Assembly: GCA_040905265.1 (NCBI GenBank)
Contig: JBBDRW010000028.1
Coordinates: forward strand, 1-56,289
Length of the DNA stretch: 56,289 bases
DNA from: JBBDRW01 sp040905265
Lineage (GTDB): Bacteria; Bacteroidota; Rhodothermia; Balneolales; Balneolaceae
Direction: 5' to 3'
A program made the translations under genes and the position numbers. The notes under the pieces are model-generated. The model worked only from the letters and a program-made list of their open reading frames with translations, did not search any database and was not told where the DNA came from. How positions within the stretch are numbered: position 1 is the first letter of the stretch; the number at the start of each line of letters is the position of its first letter. Of this stretch, positions 16,919 through 24,650 are shown piece after piece.

Positions 16919-19900
16919 TCAGGAGACAGATATGCGCGATTTTTCCCAAACTCCCATCATCAAAAGCAGCAGCGTAAGGCTGGTTCCCAATCCCCAGATA
17001 ACAACGACAGCCAAATCCCTCCAGAACGGGTCTGATCCGATCAAAACCATGGGCACCAGGCCACCCATTGTGGTCAGTGATGTAATCATAACAGCCCGCA
17101 TCTTGTTTCTGTAGACCCGCACCCAGCTTCTGAGGCCATGAATACCGAGTGCCCGGCAGCGCTGTTTCTCATGAATCAACAGGATGGAATTATTCACCAC
17201 GACCCCGACCGCGAGCAGTGTCCCGGCGATGGCTCCGCGGTCAAAACTGATATCGTGAACGAGGGCACCTATCATTACGCCCAGAAGGCTGAATGGCACG
17301 GCAAGAATCACAACCATCGGATCTATCCAGTTCTCAAGCAGTGCGGAGACGATCATCCAGACACTTACTACCGTCAGAAAGAGGAGCAGCAGTGTATTCA
17401 TCAGCTGATCCTGTTGCCCAAAGCCAAAAATGCCGCCCCCTCCATACTGGATAGAAGCTCCGACCGGTACCGGTACCTCCTCAAGTACCGATTCAATATA
17501 GTTCTGAGCCAGTCGGTACGGGCCGAGAAAATCAACAACTACCGTTCTCTGGTACGCCTGGTTCTCCCTGGTGATCTGCGGCAGAGTCTGATCCCGGCTC
17601 AGGCTGGCGATATCGTTCAGGGTAAAGTACTGTCCTCTGCTGAGCCTGGCACGCTGCATCAACTCCTCTTCATACCGGCTCTGGATCTGGTTCCGGCCGA
17701 TCAGTCTCATCCTCTCTCCACCGAGCTCAATGGTCCCCCACTCATTGGTCGGGTTTACATCAAGGCTGATCGCATCCAGTATGGACCTTCGATCCAGCCC
17801 TTTCATCATGAGCCGGTCTTCGTCCAGGTCGAGTACATAGTGGAACAGATCGCTCTGGCCGTGAATATCTACCCCTTGTACTCTCGGGTTTTGTTGCAGC
17901 CTGTGTGCAATATCTTCGGCCAGAATCAAAAGTTCATCGTAGGCGAACCCCCGGAGCGTAATCCGCTGGCCTCCGCCGAACGAACCGCCGAACCCGGTAC
18001 TGTGGGAATCACCCAGGCCGCTTACCGAAATCCCCGAGTTGCCGGTCCGGGATGCGAGAAACATCGCTTCCCCCAGAAACCGGTAGGGTTCTGCCCGGTA
18101 GAGAAACTCATCCAGCAGATAGAAGCGAAGCTGGGCTCCCGAATATTCCGACACCGTCGTTTCATAGTACTCAAATGCAGCAGCATAGGGAGCGGCGATT
18201 GTCTCAAAATTCCGTGCCATCTTATCGATCTCCTCCATCGGCGTCCCCTGCGGCGTCCGGATGATGACCGAGATGACCTCTTGAGGACGCCCGCTCCAGG
18301 GAGTCCCAAAGTAGACGTCATTGAAAAATTTGTAGGTGATCCCGCCTACCAGAGGATCGATACTGTTCCGGTTGTCAAAATAGGTACGGGTAAATTCCGG
18401 CCAGTGAGTCTCTTCCCAATCCGGTTCATCAATCGCAAAGAGCGGGATTCCAATGGCGGCAATCAATGCCGCATAGAGCAAATACCGGTACCGGTGCCTC
18501 CAGTAGAACGTCTTCAGCAGAACCCTGTTCAGAAACCGGCTAACCTTCCTCTTCAGAGTCCTCTCCTTTGCCCTGGATGTAGGTGGCACAAGCCAGATGA
18601 GCGAATAGGGAATCCAGCTCAGCGCGACCAGGAGCGAGCAGGCCAGAGTCAGGGTCAGGGCAACTGCAAGAGGCACCAGAAAGAGTTGCAGCTCCTCCAT
18701 TGCGAAGAAGAGGGGGAGAAAGATCCCGACGGTTGTCAGAGTGCTTCCCATAACCGGCACAATTGAGTAGGGGAGTTCCTTTCGGATATGCGCAATCCGG
18801 CTTTCCCGTTCTTTCGGCAGGCCAGGGTTGATCTGTTCGAACACGACAACCGCATTGTCAATGATCATCCCCAAAGCAACCGTCAGGCCGGCAAGTGTCA
18901 ACACATTCAGGGTATAGTCCAGAAAGAAGAGAATGCTCAGGCTCATGAGCAGAGAGAACACGATACTTCCAAGAATCACAAATGGAGCCCGCAATCTGCG
19001 AATAAAAAGCAGAAGAATCACAAAGACCAGAAGCAGACTGAACATCGACTGGTACTCCAGATCTGCAAACTGACGTCGAAGCTCTTCCGTTGAGTCTCTC
19101 TCCAGTTGAATCGACATATCGGCTGGAAGCATCGATTGGATCCGTTCCATCTCCTCCCGAACCGTCTCGGCAAGCTGCATGGCATCCGACCCTGTCTGCC
19201 GGACAAATTCGATACTCAGAGCCGGCTGGCCGTTCAGCCGTTTCAGCCGCTTCACCGGATAATCTTCAATGTTGATCTCTGAAATCTCGGAGAGCAGAAC
19301 CTGACGACTGGTACCCGGCAGCTGAATTTCCAGGCTCCGTATATCCTCCACGGACCGGAACCGTGGAGGGATCAGGGTACTATATCTGGATCCATACTCT
19401 TCGGTAAATCCTGCGGATCTCCAGTTAAGTTGTTCGACAATGGCGCGAAGGATATCGGCGGAGTCGACTCCATATCGTTCTGTCATCTCCGTATAAAACC
19501 GGATTGTGAGCGCCGGGTCTTCCGCTCCGAGTATCTCGATATCCGACAACCCGTCATACCCGAGCAGAGGCAGCCGGATATGGTCCATCGCATATTGGTA
19601 GAGCTCCCATTCGGGACGGTCACCGCTGATCGAGTAGATCATAAAGGTTTCATGCGCCTGCAATTCTTCCGGTATCGAGCGGTTGACGGATGGCGGGCGG
19701 ACATCCGGTGGAAGAGATTCACGCAACCCGTGCAGGTACTCCTGCAGCTCCAGTACCCGATACTCGACCGGAGCCTCCTTTTCAAATCTAACTGTCACAC
19801 TGGAACTCCCCTCTCTGGAGACAGACTGGATACGTTCCACATTTCTTAAACGCATGGCCGCCTGCTCAACCTGCCGGGTAATCTCCTGTTCCATCACCTC

Positions 19901-20059
19901 AGGAGAGGTACTTCCCCAGCTGTAGTTAACCGTTACAACCGGCAGGTTCAGATCCGGTGCCATCTCCATCGGGATATTCATCCACGAAACGATTCCCACT
20001 ACTGCAACCAGCATGTAGGAGAGGGAGATAAGATACCGGCGCCGGAATATCTGTTCCAT
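16919..20059 (-). CDS. RND efflux permease B
   Basis: Inner-membrane proton-driven transporter of 1046 residues of the AcrB/HAE family: N-terminal helix (about 8-27), large periplasmic loop, six clustered helices (about 335-530), second periplasmic loop and a final helix bundle. TM4 carries VALGMIIDNAVVVFEQ, with the single Asp (IDN) rather than the double Asp of AcrB. TM10-11 contain AGTLLAVGVVVNNSILLIHEKQR. It is the third gene of a permease-adaptor-permease set, starting 31 bases after the adaptor stop. Divergence from permease A suggests a heteromeric pump in the manner of MdtBC (inference). No outer-membrane channel is encoded nearby. Confidence 0.9.
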   Translation of the reverse strand: MEQIFRRRYLISLSYMLVAVVGIVSWMNIPMEMAPDLNLPVVTVNYSWGSTSPEVMEQEITRQVEQAAMRLRNVERIQSVSREGSSSVTVRFEKEAPVEYRVLELQEYLHGLRESLPPDVRPPSVNRSIPEELQAHETFMIYSISGDRPEWELYQYAMDHIRLPLLGYDGLSDIEILGAEDPALTIRFYTEMTERYGVDSADILRAIVEQLNWRSAGFTEEYGSRYSTLIPPRFRSVEDIRSLEIQLPGTSRQVLLSEISEINIEDYPVKRLKRLNGQPALSIEFVRQTGSDAMQLAETVREEMERIQSMLPADMSIQLERDSTEELRRQFADLEYQSMFSLLLVFVILLLFIRRLRAPFVILGSIVFSLLMSLSILFFLDYTLNVLTLAGLTVALGMIIDNAVVVFEQINPGLPKERESRIAHIRKELPYSIVPVMGSTLTTVGIFLPLFFAMEELQLFLVPLAVALTLTLACSLLVALSWIPYSLIWLVPPTSRAKERTLKRKVSRFLNRVLLKTFYWRHRYRYLLYAALIAAIGIPLFAIDEPDWEETHWPEFTRTYFDNRNSIDPLVGGITYKFFNDVYFGTPWSGRPQEVISVIIRTPQGTPMEEIDKMARNFETIAAPYAAAFEYYETTVSEYSGAQLRFYLLDEFLYRAEPYRFLGEAMFLASRTGNSGISVSGLGDSHSTGFGGSFGGGQRITLRGFAYDELLILAEDIAHRLQQNPRVQGVDIHGQSDLFHYVLDLDEDRLMMKGLDRRSILDAISLDVNPTNEWGTIELGGERMRLIGRNQIQSRYEEELMQRARLSRGQYFTLNDIASLSRDQTLPQITRENQAYQRTVVVDFLGPYRLAQNYIESVLEEVPVPVGASIQYGGGGIFGFGQQDQLMNTLLLLFLTVVSVWMIVSALLENWIDPMVVILAVPFSLLGVMIGALVHDISFDRGAIAGTLLAVGVVVNNSILLIHEKQRCRALGIHGLRSWVRVYRNKMRAVMITSLTTMGGLVPMVLIGSDPFWRDLAVVVIWGLGTSLTLLLLMMGVWEKSRISVS

Positions 20060-20072
20060 GGGGTTTTAGTTA

Positions 20073-20100
20073 GAATTCAGGAGTCAGAAGTCAATTTTCA
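20073..20100 (+). repeat. Heptamer repeat cluster between adaptor and permease B
   Basis: Four tandem 7-base units, GAATTCA GGAGTCA GAAGTCA and ATTTTCA, spanning the end of the adaptor gene (stop at 20091-20093) and the 31-base spacer before permease B. Confidence 0.65.
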
Positions 20101-21212
20101 ATCGGGACTTCCTCTTCTACAATTTCACCGGCCATTCGCGGACGGACTACCTGCAGGTGGCTGAGAGCAAAATGCCGGTCGACAGCAACAGTATCTCCCG
20201 GTGCAATATCTTCACTATTCACAATCGCGTACTCCGGTGTCATCTGCTCGGGATTTACATAGACCCACTCCACATGGTCTCCGTTCAGTTTGAAAATCAA
20301 TAGCCGGCCCCCGTCCCGATCCAGCACCGCTTCTCTTGGAATACGTGCCATACCGGTATAGGAGCGGGCCAGAATACGCCCTTCTACAGTCATCCCCGTT
20401 TTCAGCTCCCGGTTCAGATTCTCTATTTCCGCAACCACACGGCCTGTTTTGCTTTCTGAATCCACTACCGGGGCAACCGCAATCAACTCCCCTTCCATAT
20501 AGACGCCGGCCGGTGACGTGATCCGTACCGGCATACCCGCCTCAAGCTGATTCAGTTCAGATTCCAGTACATCAAGGTGGATCCTCACTGATTCATCGGC
20601 GATCAATGTTCCAAGCTCGGTACTGCTCCCGACAAACGCTCCGGGCGTTACCCGGTCCGGCACTGAAAGATATCCGGAGAAGGGAGCGCGAATTACAGAG
20701 TAGGAGAAGTTCAGGCGTGCACGCTCCAGGTTCTGCTCGGCCTGCGCAAGGCCGGACCAGAGCCGAAGCATGGCAGGGTCGGAGATTTCACCCTCTGCGA
20801 CACGGTTCTCCCGCGGTTCATACTCAATCTGATACTCAATCTCCGCCATCTCGAATTCATTCTCTGCCGACCGGAGATCATACCGAAACTCCTCATCCAC
20901 AAAGGCAAGCAGGGTGTCACCCTCCTCAACATACCGGCCCTCCTCCAGCATGGAACTCTCCACATATCCGCTTACTCTCGGCCGGATCATTAGTTCACGG
21001 TTTGCCTCGACGATACCCTGGCTGTAAATATAGACATTCAACGGGCGGTCATCTGCAATCCCGAAGACTACCTCAGCCCGGACCTCCTCCCGCTCTACAT
21101 CGGGCCGATCCTCCTCTTCATCCGGAGCACAGCCCGGAATCAGAAGCAGAAACATGGAGATAAAAAACAGTGTTGAATGGGTTATCCTCTGTTGTACCAT
21201 AGCATGTATCAT
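20091..21212 (-). CDS. RND membrane-fusion lipoprotein (HlyD/AcrA family)
   Basis: Periplasmic adaptor of 373 residues, anchored by lipid: the leader ends LIPGC with Cys28. Domain order is standard: first half of the lipoyl domain with LMIRPRVSGYVESSMLEEGRYVEEGDTL (about 75-102), a helical hairpin (about 110-160), second lipoyl half (FSYSVIRAPFSGYLSVPDRVTPGAFV), then beta-barrel and membrane-proximal domains (SKTGRVVAEIENLNRELKTGMTVEG near 255). It should connect the two flanking RND permeases to an outer-membrane channel encoded elsewhere. ATG at 21212 is used; an in-frame ATG 4 codons later (21200) is an equal candidate. Confidence 0.9.
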   Translation of the reverse strand: MIHAMVQQRITHSTLFFISMFLLLIPGCAPDEEEDRPDVEREEVRAEVVFGIADDRPLNVYIYSQGIVEANRELMIRPRVSGYVESSMLEEGRYVEEGDTLLAFVDEEFRYDLRSAENEFEMAEIEYQIEYEPRENRVAEGEISDPAMLRLWSGLAQAEQNLERARLNFSYSVIRAPFSGYLSVPDRVTPGAFVGSSTELGTLIADESVRIHLDVLESELNQLEAGMPVRITSPAGVYMEGELIAVAPVVDSESKTGRVVAEIENLNRELKTGMTVEGRILARSYTGMARIPREAVLDRDGGRLLIFKLNGDHVEWVYVNPEQMTPEYAIVNSEDIAPGDTVAVDRHFALSHLQVVRPRMAGEIVEEEVPIEN

Positions 21213-21282
21213 TGATTATAGTGTAGAAACCGGAATGCAAACGTCAGAAGAAGAAAACCCACATCAACCTGACCAGGCCCAA

Positions 21283-21338
21283 ATTCTACATTTCGTATTC
21301 AGTATTCAGTATTCATACTCCTTACTCCTTACTCCTGC
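21283..21338 (-). repeat. Eight-unit heptamer repeat overlapping permease A 3' end
   Basis: Eight contiguous 7-base units from ATTCTAC through ATTCAGT, ATTCAGT and ATTCATA to CTCCTTA, CTCCTTA, CTCCTGC. On the minus strand they read GGAGTAA-GGAGTAT-GAATACT. The permease A stop (21306-21308) lies inside, so the repeat encodes the last residues VRSKEYEY of that protein. Confidence 0.7.
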
Positions 21339-24300
21339 CCTTCCCCTCTCTACCCAGCCGAAAATGACCGGAATCAGATAGAGTGTCAGGATCGTGCTGG
21401 TCACCATTCCCCCCATCAGGGCGAGAGCCAGAGACTGCCGAAACGCGTAGCCGTCCCCAAACGGAATCAACATCGGCATCAGGCCGAGGATCGTGGTGAT
21501 ACTGGTCATGACAACCGGACGAAACCGGTGTTTACCAGCCAACTCGATCGCCTCACGCAGATTCCCGGTATCCTCCAGATAGCGGCGCATAAAGTCAACC
21601 TTCAGAATCGAGTCATTCACAGCGATCCCGGTCAGAATCAAAACCCCCATGAAAGACATCGCATTCAATCCGGTTCCAGTCAGATACATCGCCGTCAGAG
21701 AGCCTACCCAGGCAAATGGAACGGCCATGATGATAATCACCGGATACTTCAGGTTTTCAAACTGGATAGCGAGAATAATGTAGATTACAAGAATACTAAA
21801 GAGCAGAAGCTTTCCCATATCCCGGATCAGCCCCTCTACCATAACTGCATTTCCAGCCGCCTCCACCTCCACACCGGTTTCGCGGATGAATGACTGCATT
21901 TCATCCATCACCCGTCCACGATACCACCACCAGTCCGCCAGTGACCAGTCAGCAATATAACTGAGTACCGGAGTCTGATTGACCCGCTCCAACTGCTCCG
22001 GCTCCTCTCCCCGGTGAATCTCTGCGAGATACCCAAGAGAAATATCGACATTCTGTATCCTCATTGTAATGTCAGCAGGGTTGTAGACCCCGCTCTGACG
22101 GCCGACAAGCCGGATACCGATCCGTTCATCCTGACGGTTCCAGTCCGTTATAAAACGGCCGTGTGTCATCGATTCGAGATAACTGATTACCTCTTGTTCT
22201 GATATTCCCATCCGGATCATCCGGTCATTATGAAATCGAACATTCCAGGTATCAATCATCTGATCATACTGCTTCCGGAACGAAACCGGAAGTCCGGCTT
22301 CCTGCAGGCGATGTTCCAGAAGAGTCGCCTGATCTTCACTCTCAATACGATCCATCCCGATAAAGCGGAAGAGGACCGGGGGTTGGTCTGCCCCGATCAT
22401 GGCACTCCAGCTCTGGGTGTCGGATACCGGGTCAACACTCCACCCCGGAAAATCACGGGAAAGCTGCGTCATTACCCCTTCTACCTCACCAGCCTCTTCC
22501 CTGCCGTTCACAGGAACTGTCATCTTGAATTTGTTTAACCCCTCCCGGGCAAGGTTGGCAAGGTTTGATTGATCGGTGTACCCTCCTTCAACCTGGATCT
22601 GGCCGACCCCGAGGCCATGGTTCTCCAGCCGGTTCCTGACCGAAGAGGCTGCCGCAAGAGATGAACCAAGAGATGCATTTCCCGGCAACTGTACTCGCCA
22701 GGAGACGTATGCCGGTTCATCTTCCGGAAGCATCATTTTTGGGACGGCGATCAAAAAATAACCGGCAGCAAGGATGAAGGCCAGTGCAAGGATAATCATC
22801 CCTGCCGGCCTGTTCAGAACTCTCTGAAGAGTTACCTCATACTGTTCCAGTAGCCGGTTAAAGAACGGACGCGTATGGAGCTGTATCTTCTCTCTCCGCT
22901 CTCTGCTCAACCGTTCACGCCTCTCCAGAATCTGGACGACCAATACTGGTAAAATCACCAGAGCTACAAGCAGAGAAGCCAGGAGGCTGATTGAGAGTGT
23001 ATACGCCTGATCCTGAAAAAAGGCCCCCTCGAAGCCACCCAGAAAAATGAGAGGCAGAAATACCGAAATAGTGGTGAAGGTAGACGCTGTTACCGCAAGA
23101 GCAATTTCACGGGTTCCGACCGCCGCCGCCCGTTTTACACTCGGCGCAAGCGGCATATGGCGGTTAATGTTCTCCAGCACTACAATCGCATTATCCAGCA
23201 ACAACCCGATACCGAGAGTGAGGCCGCTCAGGGAGACGATATTGAGCTGAATTCCCGAACCGTACATCACAAAAAAGGTGAGAAAAATAGAGACAGGAAT
23301 CGCAATTCCGATCGTAAACGGTGTCCGGATATCATTCAGGAAGAGAAAGAGTACGAAAAAGGCGAGAACACCACCAATCAGTAACGTCTGAAGAAGGTTG
23401 CCGATCGCATTCCGGATAAATGTTGCATCCTCCCGGAGAATCTCCAGGTCGATTCCCGGGTACTGCTCCCGCATCTCATCCAGAAGCGGCAGCAGAGTGT
23501 CAAATACCTCGACTGTATTACTGCCAAACTCCTTTTTGACCAGCAGATTCAACACCCGCCGGCCGTCAACCAGTGCAAACGAGGTTGGATCCTCTTCGGC
23601 AAGCTCGATCTCGGCGATATCACTCAGCAGAAGCACCCTCCCCTCTCCAAGACGAGTAAGCGGGATAGAATTGAGATCTTCCAGCCGTTCTACCCGACTC
23701 AGAATCCTCATGGAGTATCGATACCAGCCATCCCGAATCTCTCCGCCCGGAGAGAAGAGGTTTGCCTGTTGTACGAGCTGCTGAACCTGGCCCAGGCTTA
23801 GTTCATACCGGTCGAGTTCACGAGGAAGGTAGCGTATATGAACTTCCGGCCGGACTGCACCAACAGTGATCACCTGGGCAATACCATCAGCCTGTTCCAG
23901 GCGTCTGGAGAGAACCTGTTCGGCCCACCGCTTCAATGCCAGTCGGGTGTCGAAATCTTCATTTGGGCGGTCATTGGCCGTTACAGCCAGTACTGCAATT
24001 GGCTCATCCGCTGTCGTATTGAAGATCAGCTGAGGGCGTTCCGCCTGTGCCGGTATCATGTTGCGCGCCTGATCCAGCTTCTCACGGACATTGAGGAACG
24101 CAAGATCCATATCGTGCCCCCACTGAAATGTGAGATAGATCACGCTCTGCCCCTGACGGGCAAACCCCTGCACCTGATCCACTCCCGGAACCGTGCTCAG
24201 CATCGCTTCCAGCCGTTCGTTGATCCGCGTCTCTACTTCCCGGGGTGCGGCTCCCGGCCAGTCCGTCCTCACCACAAGGTTGGGGGCATCCACATCCGGC

Positions 24301-24395
24301 AACAGATCCACCGAGAGCTCATTGAGAGCAAGCCCTCCAAAGATGAAGGTAGCCAGAATCAAAATAATAGCCGTTATCGGTCGGTTTAGCAGCAA
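21306..24395 (-). CDS. RND efflux permease A
   Basis: Proton-driven RND transporter of 1029 residues and first gene of the pump operon. It shows LNELSVDLLPDVDAPN (about 27-42), the pore-domain APREVETRINERLEAML, TM4 LGIGLLLDNAIVVLENINRHM (about 395-415) with one Asp, and TM10 GVLILTGIAVNDSILKVDFMRRY near 940. The open frame begins with TTG at 24395 immediately after an in-frame TAA (24398-24396), leaving only three residues before the conserved RP; most relatives have about ten. So either TTG is the start or the 5' end has been altered. The C-terminal eight residues are encoded by a heptamer repeat. Confidence 0.88.
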   Translation of the reverse strand: MLLNRPITAIILILATFIFGGLALNELSVDLLPDVDAPNLVVRTDWPGAAPREVETRINERLEAMLSTVPGVDQVQGFARQGQSVIYLTFQWGHDMDLAFLNVREKLDQARNMIPAQAERPQLIFNTTADEPIAVLAVTANDRPNEDFDTRLALKRWAEQVLSRRLEQADGIAQVITVGAVRPEVHIRYLPRELDRYELSLGQVQQLVQQANLFSPGGEIRDGWYRYSMRILSRVERLEDLNSIPLTRLGEGRVLLLSDIAEIELAEEDPTSFALVDGRRVLNLLVKKEFGSNTVEVFDTLLPLLDEMREQYPGIDLEILREDATFIRNAIGNLLQTLLIGGVLAFFVLFLFLNDIRTPFTIGIAIPVSIFLTFFVMYGSGIQLNIVSLSGLTLGIGLLLDNAIVVLENINRHMPLAPSVKRAAAVGTREIALAVTASTFTTISVFLPLIFLGGFEGAFFQDQAYTLSISLLASLLVALVILPVLVVQILERRERLSRERREKIQLHTRPFFNRLLEQYEVTLQRVLNRPAGMIILALAFILAAGYFLIAVPKMMLPEDEPAYVSWRVQLPGNASLGSSLAAASSVRNRLENHGLGVGQIQVEGGYTDQSNLANLAREGLNKFKMTVPVNGREEAGEVEGVMTQLSRDFPGWSVDPVSDTQSWSAMIGADQPPVLFRFIGMDRIESEDQATLLEHRLQEAGLPVSFRKQYDQMIDTWNVRFHNDRMIRMGISEQEVISYLESMTHGRFITDWNRQDERIGIRLVGRQSGVYNPADITMRIQNVDISLGYLAEIHRGEEPEQLERVNQTPVLSYIADWSLADWWWYRGRVMDEMQSFIRETGVEVEAAGNAVMVEGLIRDMGKLLLFSILVIYIILAIQFENLKYPVIIIMAVPFAWVGSLTAMYLTGTGLNAMSFMGVLILTGIAVNDSILKVDFMRRYLEDTGNLREAIELAGKHRFRPVVMTSITTILGLMPMLIPFGDGYAFRQSLALALMGGMVTSTILTLYLIPVIFGWVERGRAGVRSKEYEY

Positions 24396-24511
24396 TTATC
24401 TACAGTTACGTTTATCGTTACCAGGGAGTCTGTCGAACGTAGTCTGACCTACTGCGGAAACACAGGATTTGGTCAGATGGCGTGCAGCATCACATTCTAT
24501 CTGCAGGAACC

Positions 24512-24528
24512 GTAGCCACGACACCCGG
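24512..24528 (-). repeat. GACACGACACC-family dispersed motif, copy 2
   Basis: GTAGCCACGACACCCGG on the plus strand, 15 of 17 bases identical to 43171-43187. In minus orientation it points to permease A, 117 bases from its start. Confidence 0.5.
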
Positions 24529-24599
24529 CCGACAATGTTATGATAAGGATAGTTAACAGGGGACGAATTTGCAAGTACCATCTATCAGTTCCGGATCAG

Positions 24600-24633
24600 G
24601 AGAAAAAGTAAAGGGGATAGATTCCCGGCCCCT
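24600..24633 (-). terminator. Possible terminator after FAD/Fe-S dehydrogenase
   Basis: On the minus strand AGGGG (24633-24629) pairs with CCCCT (24616-24612) around a 12-base loop, followed by TTACTTTTTCTCC. It lies 18 bases past the stop at 24651. The stem is short, so confidence is low. Confidence 0.4.
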
Positions 24634-24650
24634 GAAAACGTCAACCTTAT

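Noticed and set aside
17138..18766. 542-codon open frame opposite RND permease B
   Set aside because: It is antisense to a clear RND permease, with low-complexity composition and no domain; a by-product of codon bias on the other strand.
24396..24563. Frameshifted N-terminus of RND permease A
   Set aside because: I read the other two frames upstream and saw no segment like an RND N-terminal start, so a frameshift cannot be supported from this sequence alone.
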